8,712 nucleotides of DNA from Opitutaceae bacterium UBA4094 (lineage in GTDB: Bacteria; Verrucomicrobiota; Verrucomicrobiia; Opitutales; Opitutaceae): contig DFYA01000043.1 in the NCBI GenBank assembly GCA_002382525.1, positions 3,387-12,098 of the forward strand. Direction: 5' to 3'. The translations under genes were made by a program, and so were the position numbers. The notes beneath the pieces are model-generated. The model made no database searches. It was not told the origin of the DNA and saw nothing but the letters and a program-made list of their open reading frames with translations. Numbering within the stretch: the stretch's first letter is position 1; each line of letters begins with the position of its first letter. This document shows positions 1 to 5,691 of this stretch, in pieces.

Positions 1-117
1 CGGCCGCGCTCGGCGAACTCATGAGGCGGGGCTTGGTTTTCGGAGTCCGAACCCGGTTTCAACGAGGGTGCGTCTTTCTTTGAGGGAGCCATTGGGAGGG
101 AGGATCGTGCGGCGGAG
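1..117. other. Left edge, no gene recognised
   Basis: This is the stretch downstream of the PRC/BON gene stop. No convincing reading frame was found. It holds one odd palindrome, TTCGGA-G-TCCGAA at 39-51, which could fold as a short hairpin in the 3' region of the minus-strand transcript. No T-rich tract follows it, so it is not called as a terminator. Confidence 0.4.
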
Positions 118-1239
118 TTAGTCTTGGGTGGCACTGGCGATGCTGAGCCGGTTGTCGACCATCCAGCCGCCAGAGACTCCGGACACGAGGTTCTCGACAC
201 GTCTCCGGGCGTCTTCGTCTTGCACGACGCCCTGAAGAATCACGCGGTCGCTCGCGGCGACAATCCGGACGGGGATGTGGCGGGTGTTCGGGTCTGCGGC
301 GAGCGCATCACGAATCTCGCCGATCGGAGGGCGAGACGCGCTCAGGTCGCGGCCTTGGAACGGGGCCGGCGGGTTCGTGAGAGCCAGCACCGTGGCCGAG
401 GCTCCGTAGGCGGACCACTCGTAGGGAGCGTCGGCGGCGTTGGCGACTTGGGCGCTGGTCGATCCAGTAGAGGTTTGCACCGAGGTGAACTGCCGCGGGC
501 TGATCGTCGTGGAGAAGGACCCGTCGTCGGCCGGAACAAGGGCGCGGAATGGCAGCGTAAATTTTTGACCAAGCGCGATGCCGTCGTCACCGCGTTGGGG
601 GTCGAGTAGTAAGGTGGAGATGCCCGATTCCAAATGCACCAGGACGTCCTCAATTTTCCCGAGTTCTTTGCCTTCGTAACGAAGCGTCTTGCCCACGGTT
701 TCGCTGACCAAGGCGAGGCGTTGATCGGCGAAGCGGGTGGACAACGCAGCCATGCCGAAGTGGCGGTGAAGGTCTTCCTGACGCGACTCGCCGGCGCGCA
801 GTTGATCGAGGTTCTGTTTCTCAAAACGAGGAGCGTTTCTCCATGTGTCTTCTGCGGCTTGAAGATTGAGGGACAGACCGCGGTCGGTTCGAGCAGGCTG
901 GATTGCGGCAAAAGGAACGGCATGAGATCCAGTGCCTGACTTGACCACTGCATAGATGATCTGCCCTGAACCGGAGTCGATGATCAGGTCGTCGACTCGC
1001 CCGAGGCGGTTACCCTCAGAGCCGGTGACATCGCGTCCGATCAAGGCCCGCGCTTCACGCTCACGCGGGATGGGGCGATGTTGCGGAAGGTCCGTCGCCT
1101 GAGGCTGCGGGGCGCCCACTTGGAAAGCCTCGGACGCGGGAGCGGCCAAGGGTTGGGCGGAGGAGTTGCTGCTGAGTGCCGGGGAGAGGAAAAGCAGGGC
1201 ACTGGCCAGGGCTAGGGAGGAAGTGGGAGGCGTTTTCAT
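118..1239 (-). CDS. Exported protein with two PRC-barrel domains and a C-terminal BON domain
   Basis: Predicted 373-residue protein. Residues 1-28 look like a Sec signal peptide: short basic/polar start, hydrophobic stretch at about 8-22, then a small-residue site near Ser-Ser-Ala (26-28). This places the mature protein in the periplasm or envelope. A first PRC-barrel follows at about 62-140, with the typical pattern of a conserved Gly, 'GRVDDLIID' and 'IIYAVVKSG'. A second lies at about 178-240 ('GKELGKIEDVLVHLESG', then a 'FTLPFRAL' strand). A BON domain ends the protein at about 305-367 (IR-DAL, 'ILQGVVQDEDARRRVENLVSG', 'VDNRL'). PRC-barrels are small beta-barrels found in photosynthetic reaction-centre H subunits and stress proteins. 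BON domains bind phospholipid in OsmY-type proteins. An envelope or osmotic-stress role is inferred. The ATG at 1239 is chosen because it begins the signal peptide; an in-frame start 25 codons earlier would add a non-signal-like tail. No Shine-Dalgarno precedes it. It stands alone as a transcription unit. Confidence 0.88.
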   Translation of the reverse strand: MKTPPTSSLALASALLFLSPALSSNSSAQPLAAPASEAFQVGAPQPQATDLPQHRPIPREREARALIGRDVTGSEGNRLGRVDDLIIDSGSGQIIYAVVKSGTGSHAVPFAAIQPARTDRGLSLNLQAAEDTWRNAPRFEKQNLDQLRAGESRQEDLHRHFGMAALSTRFADQRLALVSETVGKTLRYEGKELGKIEDVLVHLESGISTLLLDPQRGDDGIALGQKFTLPFRALVPADDGSFSTTISPRQFTSVQTSTGSTSAQVANAADAPYEWSAYGASATVLALTNPPAPFQGRDLSASRPPIGEIRDALAADPNTRHIPVRIVAASDRVILQGVVQDEDARRRVENLVSGVSGGWMVDNRLSIASATQD

Positions 1240-1494
1240 GGTAGGATAAGGGATGAGCCGCGCGGCGCACGCCGAAGGGCGCGTGTGCGACCGGGGCGCC
1301 GAACCGGGCAACATACTCCGGTTGAGCGCGCTGCGATATTGGGACGTTTTCCCAGCGCTTCATCGTCGCCGGGCGGTCGCGTGTATGGAGCATTGCACCG
1401 GCTTTTCGGCGGATGCCTTCCGGCGGCGGGCTGGAGGATCACCCGATTTCCTGCGTCGCCGTTGTGTGAAGCGTCCGAAAGGTCAACGTGAACG
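1240..1494. other. Intergenic region upstream of the PRC/BON gene
   Basis: About 250 bp of GC-rich sequence with overlapping open frames on both strands, none with protein-like composition. It should contain the promoter of the minus-strand PRC/BON gene. A TATCCT hexamer lies a few bases before that start, but I see no partner -35 at normal spacing and do not call a promoter. No RNA gene or repeat was recognised. Confidence 0.4.
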
Positions 1495-1677
1495 ATGCCT
1501 AAACGAACCGCCAAACCCTCTCGCGCCTCCACTCAACCCCGTCAGGCGTCCGCTGCCGCCCAGCCGCCCCGGAGCGCCTCGAAACGACCAATGTGGCCGG
1601 CGGCGAATAGCACGCGCATCAATGCTTTTGTGTCGGCACAGGGGCGGCGCAACCAAGCCAAGCGCGACGCGCGCTGA
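1495..1677 (+). CDS. Possible small basic protein, 60 residues
   Basis: An open frame of 60 codons from ATG to TGA. The product would be rich in Arg, Lys, Ala, Pro and Ser, with a single acidic residue (Asp58) and clusters such as MPKRTAKPSR at the start and GRRNQAKRDAR at the end. That composition resembles small nucleic-acid-binding or ribosome-associated proteins, but no family is recognised. An AAAGG sits at 1478-1482, 12 bases before the ATG, which is a weak and rather distant ribosome site. It lies convergent to the response regulator gene, whose stop is at 1701. High GC makes chance open frames common, so it may not be real. Confidence 0.3.
   Translation: MPKRTAKPSRASTQPRQASAAAQPPRSASKRPMWPAANSTRINAFVSAQGRRNQAKRDAR
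1661..1675. terminator. Possible hairpin downstream of the response regulator
   Basis: AGCGCG and CGCGCT form a perfect 6-bp stem around a 3-base loop, about 25 bp beyond the response regulator stop on the minus strand. It could stop transcription of the kinase/regulator operon. There is no U-tract on either strand and it lies inside the end of the possible 60-codon ORF, so this is weak. Confidence 0.22.
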
Positions 1678-1700
1678 ACCGGCGCAGATGTGCGCGCGCG

Positions 1701-2147
1701 TTACCTGTCGGAATGCGGGCGCATCCACTGGTTTTGCTCGATCCAGTAGGCTTTGATCAGCCCGACCAAGCGGCAGAGTTCTTGGAGCGAGTCGGGTTTT
1801 ACGAGGTAGGAATTGCAGTGCGACTTGGCCGCCTGGATGACATCGCGCGGTTGGGCGGAGGAACTGAGCATCACGACGATCACCGAATGATCGAGATGGG
1901 CGCGTATCCACTGGAGCACTTCGAGGCCGTTTTTGCCCGGCAACTTCACATCGAGCAGCACGAGAAACGGCAGCGGGAAACGCGTGCGGTCGGCGTAGTC
2001 GCCTTCGCCGGACAGGTAACGCACTGCGGTCTCTCCGTCTGAGGCAGTGTGGACGGGGTTGGTCACGCGGGCGCGCTCGAACGCGATCTGCATGAGTTCG
2101 AGGTCGTCGGGGTTGTCGTCCACCAACAGGATGGCGTCGTCAATCAT
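1701..2147 (-). CDS. Single-domain response regulator (receiver only, Rcp1-like)
   Basis: 148 residues, essentially one CheY-like receiver domain with no output domain. The acidic pocket is Asp10-Asp11 in 'ILLVDDNPDD', the phospho-acceptor is Asp66 in 'LLDVKLPGKNG', the switch Ser is Ser95 ('MLSSSAQ'), the switch aromatic is Tyr114 and the conserved Lys is Lys117 in 'YLVKP'. The insert between beta-2 and beta-3 (about 46-60) and the C-terminal helix ending near Trp135 are typical of the Rcp1 group that partners phytochrome-like and other soluble kinases. It presumably receives phosphate from the kinase encoded immediately upstream and acts by protein-protein interaction. The ATG at 2147 overlaps the last 8 bases of the kinase gene, implying translational coupling. 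A longer in-frame start would lie within the kinase and add a low-complexity tail, so it was rejected. Confidence 0.93.
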   Translation of the reverse strand: MIDDAILLVDDNPDDLELMQIAFERARVTNPVHTASDGETAVRYLSGEGDYADRTRFPLPFLVLLDVKLPGKNGLEVLQWIRAHLDHSVIVVMLSSSAQPRDVIQAAKSHCNSYLVKPDSLQELCRLVGLIKAYWIEQNQWMRPHSDR

Positions 2148-3324
2148 GGGAAGCGGTTCCGCGTGCGGCGGGAAGTTCGATGAAGAAGCTGCTGCCCTCG
2201 CCGGGCGTCGAATGGATGCCGACATGACCGCCCATGCGTTCGGCGGCGGTTTTCACGATGGCGAGGCCGACGCCGGTGCCCGTGGACGCCCGGGGGCCTT
2301 TGACCTGTTCGAAGATCCGGAAAATGCGCTGGTGATCTTCTTTGCGCACGCCGACGCCGTTGTCGCGAACGGTGATACGCACGAAGCGGGCGTGTGCCGG
2401 CGCGGTGCTGATAACGATGTGCGGCGCTGCATCGTCGCGGGCAAACTTCACCGCGTTGGTGAGCAAGTTGGAGAGGCACTGCACGACGGACGGTTCGTGG
2501 GCGTGCACCGGCAACAGCGGCGACTCGATGTGGATCTCGGCGGGGGGGCCTTCGAGTTGTCGATATTGGCTGACGATCTCCGGCACCAGGCGATCGAGGT
2601 CGATGTTGTCGGTTTTGAGTTTGGCGCGCTGCAGGCGGGACAGCGTCAGCACGTCTTGCACGAGGCGGTCCATACGGCGCGCGGCGTTGGCGATCCGTTC
2701 GAGATAGTGGCGGGCGCGGTCGTCGAGTTGGGGGCCGCACTCCTGCATGAGGATGGTCGAAAACCCTTCCATCGCGCGAAGCGGGGTGCGGAGGTCGTGG
2801 GAGATGGAATAGGAAAACGTCTCCAGTTGGGCGACGGCGTTGTGGAGTTCGCGGGTGCGTTCCGTGACGCGTTCTTCGAGGCTCGATTTGAGTTTTTGGA
2901 GTTCGGTTTCGCGGGTTCGGCGGTCGCTGATGTTTTCGATGACCTTGACGAAACCGACTAGCGTGCCGCCGGGCTCGTGCATCGGCGCGAGCGAAATACG
3001 GGCCGGATAGAGCGTGCCGTCGCTGCGCACCCGCATACCTTCTTCTTCGTAGCGGCCCTTGGTTTTGGCGGCGTCGAGTTCCTTGGCGGGTTTTCCGGCG
3101 GCGCGATCCTCATCGGTGTGAAAGATCTCGAAGTGTTTCCCGAGCACCTCGTGAGCGCGCCAGCCCTTCACGCGTGTTGCGGCATCGTTCCAGCTGGCGA
3201 CGTGTCCATCGGGATCGAGCCCAAAAATAGCGTAGTCGTGAATGCTGTTTACCATGAGTTCGAAGAACTCAGGGGTTTGCGTCCAAGCGGCGTAAGAAGG
3301 GAACGGGGGCGAACTACTAGACAT
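2140..3324 (-). CDS. Soluble PAS-domain sensor histidine kinase
   Basis: 394 residues from the ATG at 3324. A PAS domain spans about 20-135 ('HDYAIFGLDPDGHVASWNDAATRV', 'EVLGKHFEIFHTDED', 'YEEEGMRVRSDGTLYPARISLAPM', then 'GFVKVIENISDRR'). A coiled-coil linker follows at about 136-170. The HisKA dimerisation domain carries the H-box 'SYSISHDLRTPLRAMEGF' with His176 as the predicted phospho-acceptor. The HATPase_c domain shows the N-box around 'LSNLLTNAVKFA' (284-295), the G1 box 'DNGVGV' (321-326), the F-box 'FRIFEQ' and the G2 box 'GTGVGLAIVK' (349-358). All catalytic motifs are intact. No membrane segment is visible, so the kinase should be cytoplasmic and sense an internal signal; the PAS ligand is unknown. 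The frame is open a further 63 codons upstream, but that extension is low-complexity and the ATG at 3324 leads straight into the PAS domain. No Shine-Dalgarno is evident. It forms an operon with the response regulator. Confidence 0.92.
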   Translation of the reverse strand: MSSSSPPFPSYAAWTQTPEFFELMVNSIHDYAIFGLDPDGHVASWNDAATRVKGWRAHEVLGKHFEIFHTDEDRAAGKPAKELDAAKTKGRYEEEGMRVRSDGTLYPARISLAPMHEPGGTLVGFVKVIENISDRRTRETELQKLKSSLEERVTERTRELHNAVAQLETFSYSISHDLRTPLRAMEGFSTILMQECGPQLDDRARHYLERIANAARRMDRLVQDVLTLSRLQRAKLKTDNIDLDRLVPEIVSQYRQLEGPPAEIHIESPLLPVHAHEPSVVQCLSNLLTNAVKFARDDAAPHIVISTAPAHARFVRITVRDNGVGVRKEDHQRIFRIFEQVKGPRASTGTGVGLAIVKTAAERMGGHVGIHSTPGEGSSFFIELPAARGTASHD

Positions 3325-3578
3325 AGGGCGTGGGGTGTTGCGGGAGGAGCGAGTTGGCTCCGTTTTCTCTACCGCTTTGGACCCGCTGCGTTGGTCCGTG
3401 GTGCCGCGCGTGTTAACCCCATTTCCGGGGGTAAAAGCCCCGAGCTCGAGCATGGGGAGCTTACCGGGATCGATTTTACCGGCGTCGTTAAAAGGGCGAT
3501 TTTTGTAGGACAAAGACCGACGTGAAACGCGGACACGGTCCGATTAGCTAATCCGAAAAAACGGGGTAGGGTAGGGCC
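3325..3578. other. Divergent intergenic region between kinase and 37-codon gene
   Basis: This spacer should carry the promoters of the kinase operon (minus) and of the small gene (plus). It is lower in GC than its surroundings, with several A/T runs around 3489-3505 and 3555-3561. A 12-bp palindrome is listed separately. I could not match a convincing -35/-10 pair to either gene. The kinase frame remains open across most of this region, so a longer kinase is not formally excluded. Confidence 0.45.
3542..3553. promoter_or_regulatory. 12-bp perfect palindrome, possible operator
   Basis: GATTAGCTAATC is a perfect palindrome, AT-rich within GC-rich DNA, 25 bp upstream of the 37-codon gene start and in the divergent spacer with the kinase operon. 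It is followed by CG and a run of six A. Position and symmetry suit a dimeric regulator site. The regulator is unknown and there is only one copy here. Confidence 0.3.
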
Positions 3579-3692
3579 ATGAAATTTTCCACCCTCCTCG
3601 ACGAACTCGGATTGATTCTGATGCAGATGGTCGGCTGGGCGCCGATGAAACCGGTGCCGGTGCGCGTGCGTGTGAACGCAGAGCGTCGTTGA
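3579..3692 (+). CDS. Small protein, 37 residues, unrecognised
   Basis: ATG at 3579 to TGA at 3690-3692. The G-rich leader GGGGTAGGGTAGGG directly before it contains purine-rich Shine-Dalgarno-like sites (GGTAGGG) at suitable spacing, one of few in the window. The product starts MKFSTLLDELGLILMQMVGW, which reads as an amphipathic or hydrophobic helix (about residues 5-21), followed by a Pro/Val stretch and a basic tail (VRVRVNAERR). This shape fits a small membrane-associated or protein-binding peptide. No family is recognised and no function is proposed. It is transcribed away from the kinase operon and toward the acidic-protein gene, with the inverted-repeat block just after its stop. Confidence 0.5.
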   Translation: MKFSTLLDELGLILMQMVGWAPMKPVPVRVRVNAERR

Positions 3693-3694
3693 TC

Positions 3695-3706
3695 GGCGCG
3701 AGCGCC
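3695..3706. terminator. Short GC hairpin just after the 37-codon gene
   Basis: GGCG-CGAG-CGCC is a compact inverted repeat starting 3 bases after the TGA of the small gene. It could mark the transcript 3' end. No T-tract follows, so it is at best an atypical terminator or processing barrier. Confidence 0.25.
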
Positions 3707-3741
3707 TAAAACCAGCGGCCGCGCGCAGCGCTCGCGAGCAA

Positions 3742-3765
3742 GGCGACCTGCTGCAAGCAGGCGCC
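3742..3765. repeat. Strong hairpin, possible REP-type element or bidirectional terminator
   Basis: CCTGCT at 3747-3752 pairs with AGCAGG at 3756-3761 across a GCA loop. The stem extends with GGCG (3742-3745) against CGCC (3762-3765), leaving one bulged A at 3746: ten base pairs in all. It lies 15 bp beyond the stop of the minus-strand acidic-protein gene and faces the plus-strand small gene, so it sits where convergent transcripts end. Neighbouring short palindromes (GCGGCCGC, AGCGCT, CTCGCGAG between 3715 and 3739) make a compact multi-palindromic block of the kind seen in REP elements. Only one copy is in this window, so repeat status is inferred. Confidence 0.4.
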
Positions 3766-3779
3766 TACTTTAAGCCCAA

Positions 3780-4166
3780 TCAGCGGTCTTCGCGGCGATG
3801 ACGGGCGGCGAGCATCTGGTCGTGTTGGGCTTCTTCGACGCCCTCCAGCACCAAGCGCTCCATCACCTCTTGGTCCTCGGGTTCGTTTTGCTCGGGCACC
3901 TGTGAGCCGCTGAAGCTCACCGGTTCGCTGGGATCGCGAGTAAGACCGCCGGAGGAGATGGCGTCTTCGAGGGTGGTTTGAGGAAGGTGTTCGCCGCTTA
4001 ACTCGGCGCGGCTCAGTTCGAGGTCTTCATCGGTGACGTCGTGAGGGGAGCGCCCGTCGATCATGGCGAGTTCACGGGCGCGTTCGGCGATGGCGTCGTT
4101 GCTGATTTCGGAAACGCTTTTGCCGTGGCGGAGAATGCGGCCGGTCGGGCCAGTGTGGGTTTTCAT
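3780..4166 (-). CDS. Hypothetical acidic protein, 128 residues
   Basis: I do not recognise this protein. It has no signal peptide, membrane segment or cysteine and should be a soluble cytoplasmic protein. Residues 1-16 are basic. A helical segment at about 23-57 carries 'IAERARELAMIDGRS' and 'VTDEDLELSRAELSG', a pattern of charged helix, GR turn and second helix. The middle (58-95) is polar and probably flexible. The C-terminus (about 95-128) is a Glu/Asp/Gln-rich helix ending in a basic RHRRED cluster. The ATG at 4166 has no Shine-Dalgarno, but a promoter-like pair ends five bases before it, so the message may be leaderless. It is divergent from the DUF418 gene. Protein-like composition and the clean ATG-to-stop frame support it as real. 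Confidence 0.7.
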   Translation of the reverse strand: MKTHTGPTGRILRHGKSVSEISNDAIAERARELAMIDGRSPHDVTDEDLELSRAELSGEHLPQTTLEDAISSGGLTRDPSEPVSFSGSQVPEQNEPEDQEVMERLVLEGVEEAQHDQMLAARHRREDR

Positions 4167-4171
4167 GTGTC

Positions 4172-4200
4172 AACATAGCCCCAATGCGCTGTGCGGTAAA
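4172..4200 (-). promoter_or_regulatory. Possible sigma-70-type promoter for the acidic-protein gene, leaderless
   Basis: Reading the minus strand, TTTACC (4200-4195) and TATGTT (4177-4172) are separated by 17 bases. Each matches the -35 and -10 consensus at four of six positions. Only five bases separate the -10 from the ATG at 4166, so transcription would begin at or next to the start codon. This agrees with the missing ribosome site but rests on two degenerate hexamers. Confidence 0.3.
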
Positions 4201-4316
4201 TCGGGCTGGAGTCCCACGCGGGGGTCGGGCGGGTCCGGGGCGAACGCGGCTTGGGACGTGACAACGCCGGGGAGGGCTCGCCAGATTGCGCGCACGATGC
4301 GCATGCGTTGCAACTT

Positions 4317-5600
4317 ATGAGCGACCCGATACCGGCCGGTGGACCCCGTCCGACGGCGCCGGGCGAACGGCATCTCTTCTTCGACCTGCTGCGCGGGGCC
4401 GCGTTGCTGGGTATCGCCTTAGTGAATGTGCAGCTCATGAGCGTCCCCTACGAGATCGCCCACGGGGAACTGCGTTTGTGGACGGATCCGCTGAACACGT
4501 CGGTCCAGGGCGTGGTGCGGTTCCTGTTCGAGTCCACCGCATTCGCTTTGTTCTCGCTCCTGTTTGGAGCGGGCTTTCAGCGGTTGATGCAACGGCGGGC
4601 GGAGCACCCGGGCGCGGGGTTGGGGACGTATGGCCGGCGGATCGCAGCGTTGGCCGTGTTGGGCATCGCGCATGTGGTGCTCCTGTGGTTTGGCGACGTA
4701 TTGCTCCTTTACGCGGGTGGCGGGGTAGTGTTGCTCGCCTTTCGCAAGTGTCGGGAGCGCACGTTGTGGGCGTGGGCGGGCGGGTGTCTGGTGCTGCCGC
4801 TCGTCGCACTGTCGGGGTTTGCCGCGCTGTGGCAGGGGGCGATGGCGGCCGATGCGCAAGGGTCGGCGGAGGCGTGGATCGAGGCGTATAACGCGGCGGC
4901 GTGGGAGAGCGGGCAGGCCTACATCGAGGCGTATCGCCACGGCACGTTCGGCGAGATCGTGAGCGCGCGTTTGAGCGAATACGGCTTTGCGTTGTGGACG
5001 TTGCCGTTTTTCGGGCCGCAAATTTTTGCGGCGATGTTGATCGGCGTCGCGCTCGAACGGCGCGGGGTATTGGCGGAGCCGGAGCGCCACGGGCGTTTTT
5101 TTCAACGGATGTTCTGGATGGCGCTGCCGGTCGCGGTGGTGGGCAAGGGGATCTACGCGGCGACCCTCAATGACATCGGCGTGATCCCGGACGCGGGCGC
5201 GTTTGCCTCGATCGCGGGTGCGGTGTGGGGCGGCATGGCGATGGCGTTGGTCTATGTGGGTGCGACGCGCGTAGTGCGGGTGCGCGGCTGGGCGCCCCGA
5301 CTGGTCGCGCACGTGGCGGCGGCGGGGCGCATGGCGTTGACGCATTACCTCGCGCAGTCGCTGATCGCGACGACGCTGTTCTTTTCCTATGGATTGGGGT
5401 GGTATGGGCGGATCAACACCTGGCAGGCGGTGGCGTTGATGATCGCCGTTTACGGGCTGCAAATCGGCGTGAGCACGTGGTGGTTCCGGCGGTTTACGTA
5501 TGGTCCGTTGGAAGCGCTGGTGCGTCGTTTCAGTTATGGGCGATCGCGACCGCCGGTCGCCCCGCCGCCGCTCCCGTCGCCGATGCCCCCGTGCGCGTGA
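4317..5600 (+). CDS. DUF418 (YeiB-type) multipass inner-membrane protein
   Basis: 427 residues. The N-terminal signature 'FFDLLRGAALLGIALVNV' (21-38) is the classic D-x-LRG-x-ALLGI-x-x-VN opening of the DUF418/YeiB family and its acyltransferase-like relatives. It is followed by 'FALFSLLFGAGFQRL' (76-90), hydrophobic segments near 110-142 and 150-172, a soluble loop at about 175-222, and more segments at about 226-246, 264-280, 295-316, 337-356 and 368-390. The C-terminal DUF418 motif 'YGPLEALVRRFSYG' (395-408) is present. The family's biochemical role is not settled; transport or acyl-transfer-like functions have been suggested. A Pro-rich tail (411-427) extends past the usual end. The ATG at 4317 is the first in frame before the family signature; an earlier TTG at 4251 would add 22 non-conserved residues. 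No clear Shine-Dalgarno is seen. The next gene follows after 91 bp on the same strand. Confidence 0.9.
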   Translation: MSDPIPAGGPRPTAPGERHLFFDLLRGAALLGIALVNVQLMSVPYEIAHGELRLWTDPLNTSVQGVVRFLFESTAFALFSLLFGAGFQRLMQRRAEHPGAGLGTYGRRIAALAVLGIAHVVLLWFGDVLLLYAGGGVVLLAFRKCRERTLWAWAGGCLVLPLVALSGFAALWQGAMAADAQGSAEAWIEAYNAAAWESGQAYIEAYRHGTFGEIVSARLSEYGFALWTLPFFGPQIFAAMLIGVALERRGVLAEPERHGRFFQRMFWMALPVAVVGKGIYAATLNDIGVIPDAGAFASIAGAVWGGMAMALVYVGATRVVRVRGWAPRLVAHVAAAGRMALTHYLAQSLIATTLFFSYGLGWYGRINTWQAVALMIAVYGLQIGVSTWWFRRFTYGPLEALVRRFSYGRSRPPVAPPPLPSPMPPCA

Positions 5601-5691
5601 CCGCAGAGACGGGCGAGCGCGCAAGGGGGCGGCCGTTTTCTCTGTGACGCGCGATTGCCAGTCGGACGCTTTGCGCTACGTTGCCGCCGAC

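Noticed and set aside
39..51. TTCGGA-G-TCCGAA palindrome as terminator of the PRC/BON gene
   Set aside because: One-base centre, short stem, 66 bp beyond the stop and no T-tract.
2047..2961. Long plus-strand open frame (304 codons) opposite the kinase gene
   Set aside because: It lies wholly antisense to a kinase and regulator with intact catalytic motifs. Its product is low-complexity (Gly/Val/Asp/Ala-rich) with no recognisable domain, as expected from high GC at third codon positions.
3565..3576. GGGGTAGGGTAGGG as a G-quadruplex
   Set aside because: Only three G-runs; four are needed for an intramolecular quadruplex. A ribosome site is the simpler reading.
4419..5624. 401-codon minus-strand open frame opposite the DUF418 gene
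   Set aside because: The product is mostly Arg, His, Gln and Pro, the usual antisense shadow of a GC-rich membrane protein gene.
5655..5682. TTGCCA and TACGTT as a promoter for the PAS gene
   Set aside because: Spacing is 16 bp but the -10 matches only three of six consensus positions; not enough to call.
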